Assembly (NCBI GenBank): GCA_021234155.1
Contig: JAJEKV010000016.1
Span: forward strand, 21,703,863 to 21,767,862
Source of the DNA: Isoetes taiwanensis
Taxonomy: Eukaryota; Streptophyta; Lycopodiopsida; Isoetales; Isoetaceae
Length of the DNA stretch: 64,000 nucleotides
Reading direction: 5' to 3'
Part shown: positions 46,339 through 58,960 of the stretch, one piece after another
Layout: each line of letters starts with the position of its first letter
How positions within the stretch are numbered: position 1 is the first letter of the stretch
Notes under the pieces: generated by a model
Told to the model about the DNA's origin: nothing
Database searches by the model: none
Seen by the model: only the letters and a program-made list of their open reading frames with translations
Translations under genes and position numbers: made by a program

Positions 46339-48408
46339 GTGAAGAACTTTGCGAAGATAGCGGCCCCGCTAACAGACTTGACGAGGGCGAAAAAAGTGAA
46401 AGACTGGGCAGATCGTTGGCTCAAGAAAGCCCAAGCAGGGTTTGAATTGTTGAAGGAAGCTTTGACAACCGCCCCCGTCTTGACCCTGCCAGACCCAGAG
46501 AAGGACAAGCTTGGGGCGACAGACGCAAGTAAGATTGCCACAGGTGCAGTGCTCATGCAGGAAGAGCGGGTAGTAGCTTACGATTCCAGGAAGATGAACG
46601 ACGCCGAAACGCGCTACCCGACGCACGACCAAGAATTGCTTGCAGTTGTCAGGGCACTAAGAATTTGGAGGCACTTCCTGTTGGGGAGGAAGTTCCAGTT
46701 GGACACGGATCATCAGAGCCTCCAATATGTATTCACGCAACCACATCTCAACCTGAGGCAGCGAAGGTGGATGGAGTTCCTCAAAGAGTATGACTTTGAT
46801 ATAGTCTATAAGCCGGGGAAGCTCAATGTGGTAGCAGATGCGCTTTCAAGGCATCCTTTGATAACAAGAGTGCATTGCAATGCAATTTCGACGCTCACCA
46901 GCGACTTTGGTAAGAAGATCGAAGAAACCTTGCCAACAGATGAAGACTTCAAGGAAGTATGGGCAAGCTTGTGCAAGGAGGCAAGAACAGATAAGGAGAG
47001 GGAAACCTTCAAGAATTTTAAGAAGGAAGGTAACCTTTTGTACCATAAGAACAAGTTGTGTGTGCCTGAAGCATCAGCGGTGAGGAAGTTGATTCTCCAC
47101 GACACCCACAACAGTCCAATAGCTGGCCACGCAGGATTTATGAAGACATATTTCAAAGTGCGCAGCAGCTATTATTGGCCAGGAATGAAGAAGCAGGTAG
47201 CTCGCTACATCAAAGAGTGCCAGCTGTGTCAGCAGACGAAGGCAGAGCATCTTCGAATTCCAGGAGCCTTGGAACCTTTAGCGGTGCCGAACGCTAAGTG
47301 GGAGGTCATCAGCATGGACTTCATAACAGGGCTCCCAAGGATAGTAAGAGGAAAAGATGCCTTGATGGTTGTGGTCGACAAGCTGTCGAAGATGGCACAT
47401 TTTGTGCCTTGCAGGACCACCGACACAGCTATGGATACAGCGAAGCTCTTCACCAAAGAAATCTTCAGGCTCCATGGCATGCCAAGGGAGATCATCTTCG
47501 ACAGAGACCCGAAGTTCATCAGTGCCTTTTGGCAGGACCTCTTTGCAACGATTCAGACGAAGCTATCCATGAGCACGGCCTGTCATCCTCAGACGGATGG
47601 GCAAACGGAACGGACCAACAGAATATTGGAAGATATGCTACGAAACTATGTCTGGAACAAGCATAGCATGTGGGAAGAGTTTATTCACTTGGTGGAGTTC
47701 GCTTATAATAGCACCAAGCAGGAATCATCCCAAATGTCGCCGTTTATAATCAACTACGGCTACCAATGTTTAACTCCAGACACTTGGCACAATCCTGTGT
47801 CAAAAGTAGAGGTTTCGCAGCAAATGTTGGTCGACATGCAGCAGCTGGTAGAAGAGATTCGAGGATATCTTCTTGCAGCAAGGAGTCGACAAAAGAGCAT
47901 CGCCAACAAGCATCGGACAGTCAGAGAGTTCCAAGTTGGCGACGACGTATGGCTCAAGATCAAAATGAAGCAGGCGAAGCTCCGCATCGGAAATTGTAAG
48001 AAGCTTGCTCCAAGGTGGGCTGGACCCTTCAGAATAGTTCAGAGAGTAGGTAACCAATCCTACAAGTTAGACTTGCCAGCACACCTAAAGATTCATAAAG
48101 TCTTCCACGTGAGTTTGTTGAAGAAGCATACTCCCAATCCAGACGAAGTTTTGGACACTCCAACGTTGTTAGAAATGACAGAAGAGCAGCTGGAAATAGT
48201 TCCAGAATTGATTCTTGATAAAGCCTTCAAGAAAACAAGGAGATCAGAGTTTCTCCAATATTTGGTCAAGTGGAAACACTTGCCGGTGGAAGACACGACA
48301 TGGGTACTTAAGAAGGATCTACTAAAGCAGTACCCACAGTTTATGGAGCAATGGGACGGCAAGGTCATCTCTGAAGAAATCGGCTCAGGCATGTCGATTT
48401 GTGCTTAG
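46339..48408 (+). CDS. Gypsy RNase H, integrase and chromodomain, 689-codon open frame
   Basis: The frame begins at the end of reverse transcriptase ([15 protein letters not shown]) and continues through RNase H ([46 protein letters not shown]; residues about 55-175). Integrase has an HHCC zinc module (about 260-310: [10 protein letters not shown] to CQLCQQTK) and DDE core residues in [18 protein letters not shown] and [12 protein letters not shown] (about 325-440). A GPY/F module ([12 protein letters not shown]) and a chromodomain ([18 protein letters not shown], about 640-665) follow. Chromodomains steer insertion toward heterochromatin in this group. The first Met is only the start of the open part; the natural polyprotein begins upstream. 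It would act in trans if expressed. Confidence 0.88.
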   Translation: MKNFAKIAAPLTDLTRAKKVKDWADRWLKKAQAGFELLKEALTTAPVLTLPDPEKDKLGATDASKIATGAVLMQEERVVAYDSRKMNDAETRYPTHDQELLAVVRALRIWRHFLLGRKFQLDTDHQSLQYVFTQPHLNLRQRRWMEFLKEYDFDIVYKPGKLNVVADALSRHPLITRVHCNAISTLTSDFGKKIEETLPTDEDFKEVWASLCKEARTDKERETFKNFKKEGNLLYHKNKLCVPEASAVRKLILHDTHNSPIAGHAGFMKTYFKVRSSYYWPGMKKQVARYIKECQLCQQTKAEHLRIPGALEPLAVPNAKWEVISMDFITGLPRIVRGKDALMVVVDKLSKMAHFVPCRTTDTAMDTAKLFTKEIFRLHGMPREIIFDRDPKFISAFWQDLFATIQTKLSMSTACHPQTDGQTERTNRILEDMLRNYVWNKHSMWEEFIHLVEFAYNSTKQESSQMSPFIINYGYQCLTPDTWHNPVSKVEVSQQMLVDMQQLVEEIRGYLLAARSRQKSIANKHRTVREFQVGDDVWLKIKMKQAKLRIGNCKKLAPRWAGPFRIVQRVGNQSYKLDLPAHLKIHKVFHVSLLKKHTPNPDEVLDTPTLLEMTEEQLEIVPELILDKAFKKTRRSEFLQYLVKWKHLPVEDTTWVLKKDLLKQYPQFMEQWDGKVISEEIGSGMSICA

Positions 48409-49281
48409 ATTAATTCATGTGTAGTTAAGATTAATACGCATGCAACCTATGCTAGGTATGGGTTGCATGCGTTGTTATCGATGATGGGACCACTTCGATG
48501 ATCTCTAGGACGTGGTGTAATGTCATTGTAGGCATGACCGCGGTTTTGCTTGGATGGTAGATTAAAGTCTACTTCCGTCCCACGGAAGTAGATGACCTCA
48601 AGAGATAAGAGGCCATTCAGGCATGCATTGATAGGAAAGCACCTCTAGTCAATGCCTACGGGGAGGACCCTATCCTTCACGCCCCATATACGGGAAGGAC
48701 CCTATCCTCCACGCTTGGGCAACTAAAGGTGTAGGCATGAGCGTCATATAGGCATTATAGGGCGCTGTCTCCACGGCCACGATGGAAGAAGCATCCTCTT
48801 CCTACGCCGGGAGATTAGTCATGCATTGTAGATAGATGGGGTGGTTCCCTTATAACTATAATTTTACTAATAATTAAAATGGTACTAACGTAGTGTCGAC
48901 CTGCAGGCCAATAGAGCGCTCTGGAGGGCAAGGAGGTCGAGCTACGAAGACTTGCAACACAAATTTTGTTGGAATGTGTTGCAAGGAATGAAGAGTACCT
49001 CGAAGGATAATTGTATATGAAACTGTCAAATTTTGATAAACTAAATGTTGTGATAAGTGAAACTAATAAGTACCTTGTTTTAATGAAGTTACGAATTGAT
49101 AACTTATTTGGTAATGTAATGGTGTAATAATGTTTTAAAAATATTACCTTAAGGTAATCCTAATAATTGTGTAAGTATAATAGTAATATATTGTATGCAT
49201 CAAGTTGATTGCAGGTTAGAAAGATCCCAAGGTGGGGAGACCCACGATGCTGCAGACAACATCATTTCAAGTTGGGGAGAA
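48409..49281 (+). other. Non-coding 3' region and polypurine tract of gypsy element 2
   Basis: No gene is seen. The last bases, GTTGGGGAGAA at 49271-49281, form the polypurine tract just before the LTR. Copy A has a similar 600-base non-coding stretch in the same place. Confidence 0.65.
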
Positions 49282-50580
49282 TGTGACGTTCCAGTACAGT
49301 ATACGGTCCCAAGACGTATACTGTACTGCCTCGTCACGCGTACACGCCATCCTGACTGACGTGAACGACGACGTGTAGCCAAGCAGGTAGCGCCCTAGGG
49401 GGCAACTTGCAAGGTGTGTGCATTTATTAATGTGCACATTTACCAATGTGCACATTTATCTAGGTACACATTTTCCCATGTGGACACTTTATGCCACCTA
49501 GTTAATAAAGGCAAGTGGGCCATACCCAATTATCCCACATGCTTAAAGGGTTAATTGGAAACCCTAGCCCTAACCCCTTGTCTATTTAGGTAAAGGAAAC
49601 CCTAACTTGCTATTTTGGTCCATAGCATTCTAGGTCTCTGTTTTGCTTGCTCCAAGAGCCAAACCCGCCTCCCAAGCCCTATCGGAGCGATCTAGCTCAT
49701 CAGTTTTCCCTTCTAGCTTCACCTTCTAGCAGTTCAGCAGGATGGTCGAGTTCAGAGCAGGAGGAGCGAGCCAAGGACCAGGTATTTTGTCAATTTAATA
49801 GTCTAAACCGTCTCCCATGCATCGAATAAGTAAGTTTAGCCTATTAAATTGCCCATAGCAGCCATTTAGATCTCTAGATATCGAGCCCTAACTGAAGAAC
49901 CTAACTCTGTGATTTAGATTAGATCTTGTTCTTTAGTTCTTCTGTGATATGTATCATGATGTATCTCTGTGAACTCATTGTATTGGGAAGGGGGGTAGAG
50001 ACCCTAAAGCCTGGTAGTTGATGCTCCTAGCTAGCCTCTTTAGCACACTGTAAATTCGGCCTGTGTACAAGAACCACACCTGGTTGTGGGTGAAGGGGCC
50101 AGACTGGCTCATAAGGAGGTTCATGTTCTGACTCTTGAACGATCCCTCTGGTGTGTAAAGTCTACCGGGGATCCCTGTGGACTAGGTCTAATGGCTTGCC
50201 ACTGAGTGTGGGCAAGGCATGGGCTCGACACCCATGGAGTGATGTGTCACTCTCCATTGGGTTCAAGTCGAATAAGGGCAGTGGCCCTCTAGTCACCTTG
50301 AGTCAGCATGTAGATCTCTGGAGGGAGTGATCCCTACCTGCCCCATCGAAAATGGGGAGATGCAACCCAGGAATAGCCCCTTTGGCTATGCATCCGACGG
50401 GCTACAGTGAGGTCCCAACACTTTTCAACCTACTCTGCAAAGTGTGCACAGGAGGGGCGGATGGAGTGGACTACCCTAAGCCATGTTCATATGCCAGCCA
50501 AATCCATTGCCATGAATTCTGTCTGCAATGAACTCTGGAGACCCAAGCCGTCAGTCATCCCCTTGAGTTTGAGACTTGGG
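49282..50580 (+). repeat. 3' LTR of gypsy element 2 (right border uncertain)
   Basis: It starts TGTGACGTTCCAGTACAG. The motifs TATTGGGAAGGGGGGTAGAG near 49981 and GCACAGGAGGGGCGGATGG near 50448 are shared with the LTR of copy A, while the first 500 or so bases differ. Similarity ends after the AGCCGTCAGTC block near 50555, so the border is set just beyond, but it may run further. Confidence 0.65.
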
Positions 50581-50599
50581 TAGGATTTCCCATGTGATG

Positions 50600-53150
50600 T
50601 GCTGATCTTTGTCTATGCAGATGTGGGATGTGCCATCGTTCGAGATGGTTATGTGATGTTGTTGTTGTATACTGACATGTATGTTTACGCTTCCGCAGCT
50701 AGGTAGGCCCTGAGGGAGACAGGGTAAAATGACCCCTTCATTCTTCCCACTGGAACTCATCAAGGTTGCAGTGATACGTGGAGGGCCCTGTATCAGTATG
50801 GAGCTGGTATGGGGGATGAACTCCTGTTTCTATACGGTGAGTGCACCGTATATGAGTAGGGGACGTCACATCGGGTTCCGGATAAGGCAACGGAATGCTC
50901 CCATCAAGAATGACTTCCACAGACACTACAACGAAACCATCTGGCAAGGGCAAGTTATGGTGCTTTGTGAAGTTGTGCAGATGAGCCTCCCCCACCTTCG
51001 TCCCATTGAATAAATAGACTTCAATTGGTCCATCCTGTCATAAAAACATAGTGGAATGCTGTGAGAAATCGCGGAGGCAATTTCATAGAGCACTATCTGC
51101 CAGTGTTAAGGCGCAACTAGTCAACATACCTGGAAATTGCTGCGTTAGATCGCCATCGCGATCTGGTTCAGCACTCACGGTCCACAATATAGCCACCTAA
51201 TGAAGGTCCAGTACGAGCCAAATACTCAAAGACTGCTGTTTTAAAACGCGACCGCGATCCGATTGAACAAAAAGAAACTCAAGGTATGCTGAACTGTCCT
51301 AACCTTCTGTACCAAAAATGAAGTGCTTTAAAAAGGTCCCAACATGTTGCATGTTCTCTAACATGATCAGGCAACGTGCATTTCCGTCATGCGGCAAGGA
51401 AGTTCATACAAAAACAACAGACCTATTACAGACATATAGCAGAATGGAATTATTGTAGACAGACCTATTAAAGGCATAAGACAAGTTGGAATTAATGTAG
51501 ACAGACCTATTAAAGCCATATAACAATGGATTCATTCTAGATAGACCTATTGAACGCATAGAACAGTTCATGGTAAAGATCACTGCAATTGAAGATGTGA
51601 TCGATCAAATTCATGCAAGTATTCATCCAGATGAATACTACTGTCCCCAAAAGTAGAAGAATGGATTAGTCTAAATAGAAATTGTAGAAGCATATAACAA
51701 TTCATGGAACAGAACAAAGCAATCGAAGGTAAGTGATCTATCCACGAAATGATGCAGAAGAATACTATTGTCCCAACAACAAGAATAATGCAACAGTAGG
51801 ATGGAATACGTATGCACATACCATATAAAGACATGCAACGATGCGAGAAACAGATTTCGAACAGTAAATTTGTATATGCATATCAATCCATTAAGTGGAC
51901 ATCGATTCTTGCCTGTATTGGCCACTTATATGCTGATCAGATGCAAAATTCTCTTCAGCGCCAGCAGCAGCCTCCCTTGCACCTCTGCAGAAATCGCCCG
52001 AGCGCCTGAGCTAGTAATTCACTGTGAAATTGTTTGGAATGAGTTGCTCCAAACAACATGGCATGGGTGGGGAAATTTGATTTCAAAATTCAAATCAATG
52101 TCCTGTTATTAGCGCCATAATTAGAAGGACACTCCCTGTCGCAGTCATCGTACATTTAGTTCGAGGGACATTCCAACAGCCGTAGGCTGTCCCTTTCTGA
52201 CGGGAATTTTTGTTTGACGGGTACTATCTTCTCACGCGTAAATTTATGCCAACTGCATTTATGTCAGAGGCATTTATGTCAGGGCATTAAAGCCAGGGCA
52301 TGTAGTACGATGCCTTTGTGAGTGCGGCGGTGAATAATTGCGCGCGTCTTGAGTCGACCGCGTGCAATTATGACATGCAATTATGACCGGGCATTTATGG
52401 CGGGCGACTCCAGCCTACTTAAGTGCATTTCGCGATTTTCTTAGTTATAATTTCCTTGCGCCTTCGAAAAATCTAGCGCCTTCGCAAAAAATCCAGCGCC
52501 TTCATGTCTCGATCAGCCGCCCTTAAAGAAGGTAATTTCTGCGCTTTTTTGTAGCACTAGTCCATTCACACCATTTGGTTCTTAGATTTTCAATGAAAAC
52601 AGCTCGACAGGATCGCGATGACGATGTTGTCGATCTGTATTTCTTTTAGTTTGAGGTTTATAGTGATCAAGGAAATCGCAGCCGCGATTTCCTAGAGCGG
52701 TTTAATAATCACATCTAGCCTTTTCTTATCTCAATGATCGCCGCCGCGATCCTTCAGAACATAACTTGCAAACTTTTTTATTTACATTCTTCCAAGGATC
52801 AAGACTTTCGAAAATGTTTAAGTGGCTTGTTTATTTTTGCATTCCAAAGACTTTTAGAAAATGTTTAATTGCACTTGTTTATTTGCATTGCATTCAAGGG
52901 ATCGCGGCGTTCCTTGCCTTGATGCGTATTAAAATGTTTACTTGCATATTTTTGTAATGTTTAATTCCACTTGTATGTTTGCATTGCTTGCAAAAGGTTT
53001 GCGGTCATAATTCGTTCCTTGCTAGATTGACTAAAAAGAAATGTGTTTAAAATGTTTACTTGCATATCTCTTCATAGAATAGAGGTTCTAAGTGTCCTCA
53101 GCCCTAACATGGCAATCCTCGATTCAGCGGTGATTTTCTCCGAGGGGTTC
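50600..53150. other. Unrecognised region with small GATCGC hairpins
   Basis: No gene I can support. Perfect short palindromes with 4-base loops occur: GATCGC-CATC-GCGATC at 51148-51163, GATCGC-CGCC-GCGATC at 52736-52751, and GGAAATCGC-AGCC-GCGATTTCC at 52671-52692. Around 52240-52420 the motif GCATTTATG/GCAATTATGAC recurs before a CTACTTAAGTGC stretch, which looks like a promoter or LTR leader of an unknown element. Confidence 0.45.
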
Positions 53151-53152
53151 AT

Positions 53153-53560
53153 TTATAATAACATCGCTTGCAAGGATGTGATCGGCGTTCCTTGGAGGCT
53201 CTTTGTTTTGAGATGTTTATTGACCTCTTTCATCATTTTCATGCAAAGCACTTGACCTCTTCGAGGTCCAAATGTTGAACCCATGCGAATAGTAACCCCG
53301 GCAAAAAAGTCGGAAGTGTGCATGGAGATTGCCCAAAAGCGATACCGCATATCAAAGGGGATCGCAGGAAGGACCTCTGCCTCTTCGGGGGCGGAAAGGG
53401 CCCGGATGACTTGAAGCAGTTGGGCATCATCGTAGCCATGTGGGAGGGTACGAAGAATAACGTCCGGGGATGCCATTATATGTAGCGTTGAGGACACGCA
53501 GTAGATTGCGATTTGTGGAGTACATCCCACGATGGCGAGAACCACGACTCCGTCCGTCAT
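53153..53560 (-). CDS. Unidentified open frame of 135 codons
   Basis: The frame is open for 135 codons. A more natural start may be the inner Met at 53476 (MASPDVILRTLPHGYDDAQL). The product has a short acidic Ala-rich stretch (SAPEEAEVLPAIPFDMRYRF) and a basic C-terminus; it has no transmembrane or zinc-binding pattern. I do not recognise it. It lies beside the degenerate coding region at 53500-56870 but on the other strand. Confidence 0.3.
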   Translation of the reverse strand: MTDGVVVLAIVGCTPQIAIYCVSSTLHIMASPDVILRTLPHGYDDAQLLQVIRALSAPEEAEVLPAIPFDMRYRFWAISMHTSDFFAGVTIRMGSTFGPRRGQVLCMKMMKEVNKHLKTKSLQGTPITSLQAMLL

Positions 53561-56500
53561 GGTAAAAGCAAACCGAACAAGCCGCCTAGTGGCAAGGGTG
53601 TGCCAACTAGTGCAAAGGGCTATGGTTGGATTTTGCCATCATATGATTCTTTGTCTCTCTCTGGTATTAAGTGCAACAAAGATCTTCTTGTCGGCTTCAG
53701 CAAGTGCAGAAAGGGATTGTCAGCAGATAAAAAGCCTCCTTCTTGTGCCTTAAAGGCTACTAAGGACAACAAGCTACCCTCGGCGTATGGATACTAAGCG
53801 GTTGCGTCGCAGTTGCTAAGAAAAGGATCTTTGCTCCATTGGTCACTTGCGGTTGGTGAATCATCCGACCTAGAAAGATCGATTATGACACCTTCGGCTA
53901 ATCCAATATCTTCAGCAGTTGTAGATCCTACTGCTCCGAAATTGCACATGCCTCCCCTTGTAGTACATTCTACTAAAAAGGAAGAACCAGTACAAAAGAA
54001 GACAAATATTTTCAAGATTAAACTTCGGAAGTTAAATGTAGATGATAAGAGCCAGCCTTCTACATCATCTACACCTACCTCATCAGGTGTCCCAACTGCC
54101 ACTTCAAGTGCAATAACTTTGCCTTCTCGATACTCAGATGCGAGGAACTCAAGTTCAACCCTGCCGAGGAAAAAAAAAAAACTTGCAGAACAAAAGCAGT
54201 ACAAAAACTTCTCGAAGAGTTTAGAAAATTTTATCCCATGGGGTGAATTGGTTCACAAAAGTAAGTATCTTTATTTGCTGAGATAGCTCCATTTACAATG
54301 ACCTTTGATTTCGTTCTAACGCGACCATGTGCAAACTCTAATAAGGAGATTTAAGAAGTGCCCTACGGAGGTTCTTGCCGTGGATGTTGTGCCTTTTGAC
54401 CCCATCACAAAGTAAGTACTTTGTATACATACATTACCGTGATGTATTAAATTACTAAATTATTTTATTTCGTAAAAAAAATAATAACTTGGTCGAGACA
54501 CGAGGAGCTTGAACAAAAATTCTACATTATTTCGAAACCACACATATTTATTTGCTTTCGGATCCTTTGCTCGTGATGGGCAGCATTGAACAACGCATGG
54601 AATTTGCAAAAGTTTACGCCAAGAGAAGAACACGGTGCTCAATGGAAACACGTCTAACATGGAATATATTGGTTATCTATTCAATGCAATGACATAATTG
54701 CGGGAATTAATCGTTTATAGAGAGCCAATTGTGGAGAAGCTTCAAGCATTTGCGTAATCGGCACAAGGCTTTCGGTTGTCCTTCACAGGGGACCAAAGAC
54801 GCACAATGCAGATGACATCGACTTGGAAGGTTAGCCTATTCACTTTTTGTTGAAAACAGATGCGACGCTGATCATAACGAAAGCATTTCATTGCAGGATT
54901 TTGTTGAGGTGGCCACTACTACATTGAAGGTCAAAAGAACTTAAAGACGAAAAGCGGTTTTCTATTTATACGGATTTTAACCATGGGCAAAGTTCATGGA
55001 AGTTGTAAATAAGTGGGCAAAGACACGGAAGCTATCGGATGATCATGGATAGATAGATAGTATTTTTACGTCATACCACATTGGCAACGTCCATGAGGAC
55101 ATTGGCAACGTCCATGGAGAGCTACCAGAGAAGCCCACAAAAGATTTTTTCAATAAAACATTTTCGGTACCTTCATTGGCATGAACAATGGAGGTAGCCC
55201 GGCTTATGGATGAGATTCTTTTGGGAAAGACATATTTAAAGGTGCAACTGGTTATACCCCAAGCAGCATGGTATGTGAGGGCCTTAGACATAAGAACTCG
55301 ACCTTGATGCACCGCGGAGGTACTATCCTATGCCAATTGCTTGCTAGATAAAAAATACGGCTAAACATGGAGGAGCTTGTGGCGATTCCCCGAACTCAAT
55401 GAAGAGGCTACTTGATATAGCAGGTATGGATTTTGATTATATCAAGGCCAACTATAACAAGGATCACGTCCAGGGAAATCTTCCCACTGTTTTCCTAGAA
55501 GCTATACTAGTTATACTCAAACCCGAAGAAGCAAGGAAACAAGAAAAGATGAACATTGTTAAAGCAAGTAACAAAATTTGGTGTTCTTTTGTGCGGGGGC
55601 AAAGCATGGGAAAATGCTACCATGGTTTTTATTGATATGCGCAGTTTCATCACTGTATGGGAAGTAAAAAAATACACGGATCTTTTCAACAGGATTGCAA
55701 GCATGACAACTGCAAAGGTGTATCACATCGTCATGCTTTTGAGATCAGTTCATTTGGCAAACCGCCAGGCCACCCAAAGTCAAATCCAGGGGAGTTCGCA
55801 TGTCTCCACGGGTGCTTATGAAAAAACGGGCTGGGTTAGCAAGAAAATGATAAAAAATTTTCAATACTCACGCCACCCATGTGACGATCAATAGAAATGA
55901 GGCGCCGTATCTTGCCCTGCGGCAACCCAGGTTGGAGCTGCGTCTAACTCAGGGGACCAATGCACCTAGAGGCACACCTCTACCAAAGTATCCAATCACA
56001 GGTAACGAGGAGGTGGACGCGAAAACAAAGAAAAAGTATCGGGAATACTTCACGGGGTAAGCCAAACTTCTCATGGGCAACTATGGAAGGGATTTTTTTG
56101 TTCTCAAAGGCCGGCTAAAAGCGTCGTGATATTTATGCCATGGTCAAGGAGTTGGTTCGATGATGGTGCTGTTCTTGACTTCTTTTCAAGGACCGCTTCT
56201 AGAGTGGCTCGAAACGTAAGCGTTTCCTTGGAATATGACGACAAAGGTGCCGGGTTTTGAGATCGTTCTTGAGACCTTGGAGAAAATGGCAAGGCCAAAC
56301 TATGAGGCGTAAGAAGAGGAACGGTGAAAAGAAGTCCCCGTGAGGAGACGTGCGGACATTAAAATAACTCAATCGACCCGTCCGAAAGTGACATGGAAAG
56401 CGATCTGGACCAGTTAGATCAAAAAGGTTTTGAAGAGAGGCTCTGGGGAGACACCGGGCTCTGCTAGAGAGAAGGCGGAAAAGGACTCCGCACTTGATAA

Positions 56501-56875
56501 GACATTTGAAAAGCTCGAGGTAATTGAACGAGAAATTTGAAATGGCAATGCCATTAATAACCGGTATGATCAACAAACAATCTACCGGTTTGAATACGTG
56601 GGTACCTCACGAATCCGACACTCGGTTTGAAGACCCGAAAATATCGAAGGGAAGCAAGAGAAGGAAATTACTAGATACGCCCTGAATTAAGCTAGTGAGC
56701 TACGGGGAAATTGTTGGATACCACGGTGCTTTCGATGCAGTGCTGGTGATATCGCCAATGCAATGGAAGTAGAAATTCCTTGATTCTGGGATATTCAGAA
56801 ATGAATCTCTCCACCAGCACTTTTTGCCTTAGGTAAGGCACATGCAGATAGAATGGCCAAGGATCTTGGCATTAT
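53500..56875 (+). pseudogene. Degenerate, unassigned coding region (several broken frames)
   Basis: Several plus-strand frames look like decayed protein: a Ser/Thr- and Lys-rich stretch at 53813-54286 with a KKKK run, a piece near 55000-55060 (KFMEVVNKWAKTRKLSDDHG), frames at 55399-55635 and 55556-55894 that overlap in different phases and seem to continue each other (MNIVKASNK, then CGGKAWENATMVFIDMRSF), and a piece near 56050-56300. No reverse transcriptase, integrase or transposase motif can be seen. It may be the gag-like or accessory part of an old element, or a host pseudogene. Confidence 0.4.
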
Positions 56876-57600
56876 TCCAGATAATAGGAACTAAAGGGTC
56901 TAAACTAGGAGCATCACTAAGCAATGGCTACTAGGTCTCTACCCCCCTTCCCAATACAAGAGGAGCAAACATGATCAACCAACATCACATATCCACATAC
57001 ATGATAATAATGAGAATAACATCTAAACCTAATCATATGTATCTAACTTACGGTTAGGTTTCATTGATTAGGGTTTAAGATCTAGACCGAGGGTTCTAGG
57101 AAGGCTTTACTAGAGCGAAATGCTAACTCATCGGAGTCCTAACTTCCGGATGATCTACAAAAAATCTATGCGAAATACACGCCTCGAAGAACTCCCTCCT
57201 GCTCGGCGTCTCCATGGTCATCGAGGTGTTCGAGGTAGCTCCCACTCCTGCTGACAAGCTCATGCTTCGGGGCTGCCATGCTATGATGTGCCACAACGAG
57301 ACGGTTCAAAACGGAGTTTTGCGCGAAAAAAGGGTTCCAATTTGTTGGAGCTTTTAAAAGAGGCCTAGGGTTAGGGTTTAGGCCTTTATAGGTTAGAGTT
57401 TACATGTTATGCCACGTGGCTCCAATAGGGTAAGTCAGGTGTGGCGGCCAATAGGTTAAGGCCACGTGGAAAATGGTCTTAACCTAAGGTTGGCTAAATT
57501 ATATGAATAATGGTATACAAGGCTATGAAGATAGACTTGTATATAGTTCGGACACTGAAATATCGTTATTTATGGCATATATTTCCACTGGAATGTCACA
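56876..57600 (-). repeat. Truncated 3' LTR of gypsy copy B
   Basis: In element orientation it starts TGTGACATTCCAG (ending at 57600 on the plus strand), directly after a polypurine tract (57601-57613). It runs to the TTTAGTTCCTATTATT segment and is then cut; the remaining 570 or so LTR bases of copy A are missing. Confidence 0.8.
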
Positions 57601-58199
57601 TTCTCCCCCCAAGATAATGTTGTCCTCAACATTACAGCTAAAGGTGACGAACACCCGCTTGACCCGCAAAACTCACAACAAAGAATATAGGACCTTAACT
57701 CTATTGAAAGATCAACTTTTAGTTAATTACTTATTATGTAATTATAAGGCTATATTTATAAGTTATACAAAATTGTATAGCCATAACAACTATTATTATA
57801 AAAGTATACACATGTAATATTATTACAACAAATTTAGGAGTTCATAGTTAGTCTAAAATCTATGACTCCTATCTTCTATAAATAACGTGCTCCCCTCCCG
57901 TGCTTCCCTTCAGCGGCTGCACAAGTAGCACATTACGTTATATAAGTTAATAAGTTTGTGGTTTTAGGGGACCACCCCTAATTACCTCCTTGAGCGAACT
58001 ACTAGCTCAAGGTTACCCTATACCTTGCACTTGATCATGGCCCCATAAGGATTTGAGCTTAAGGACCATTTAAGATGATCCTATCATTGCCCATGATCAA
58101 GTGCTACCTTGTACTCGATTCAGCGGGTTGAGAGTACATCCCATTGCCTCATGCCCCCAGGGTTTAAGCCAGAGGCGTCTCCACGATCCCATCATCGGC

Positions 58200-58960
58200 G
58201 CATGATCACTTATACCTCACCATGACCCCCTATGGTCAGTGCGTGTGTCCCGCATCATTGGCATAGAGATCATCAAACGGATGTCCCATCTGGCTGTCGT
58301 TGTTGAAAAACTTCCACCTTGGGCACTAGATTATGCCACATAACTAGGGTCAAGCATTGATCTTGTAACTAATCATGGAAGGAGACATCTTGATGACTCT
58401 TGCTTCGTAATATTATGCGTAACTTCGACCGATGGATGTAATCGCCCATTTGGATTGCTTGTTCCAATCATAGTTTCTCAACGTGTTCTCCAAAATTGTA
58501 TTGAGTGCGGTCTATTTGCCCATTTGGTCGCAAATGATAAGCAAAACTCATCCACAAGTTGGTGCGGCTTCGTGTTGAAGAAGTCTTGCTAAATGTCGCT
58601 AAAGAAGCGGATCTTTATTGGTGATGATCGACCTATGCATTTCTATGCAACCTAAAAAACTCTTATGTAGACCACTGCGGCTAGATCCAGCGGTGTCTAT
58701 GGTATGGCATGGCAAGTATGTGCCCTTTTGATAAGTTATATACCACAACCATCAAGGCTTCAAAGCTTCTTGTTTGTCCTTGAAGGCCGCTAAAAAATCC
58801 ATCTTGATGACTTCCCACTTGGCGTGCAGCAACGCCAAAGGTTCAAAACTCACGGGGTGAAGTTGTTACGCCTTTGGCTAGCGACACAAGCCCGACATTC
58901 TTGGATATACGACTATATGCTTCTTCATGCTTTCGGCCCGGAAGTAGCTACTTTTAATCT
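58200..58960 (-). pseudogene. Gypsy integrase remnant (copy B)
   Basis: This is the counterpart of 3750-4530 in copy A, with the same broken frames and extra small indels. For example, the stretch corresponding to 4204-4389 loses its short open frame. It cannot encode integrase. Confidence 0.65.

Larger units (their letters stand above)
44325..50580 (+). mobile_element. Chromodomain Ty3/gypsy retrotransposon (element 2), 5' truncated
   Basis: In order on the plus strand: gag core (44325-44575), a nucleocapsid remnant, protease remnant (about 45200-45350), reverse transcriptase (45607-46330, broken), RNase H, integrase and chromodomain (46339-48408), an 870-bp non-coding stretch, a purine tract GTTGGGGAGAA and an LTR from 49282. 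A C-terminal chromodomain after a GPY/F module places it among plant chromoviruses. No 5' LTR or primer-binding site was found upstream. It is the best-preserved relative of copies A and B. Confidence 0.88.
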
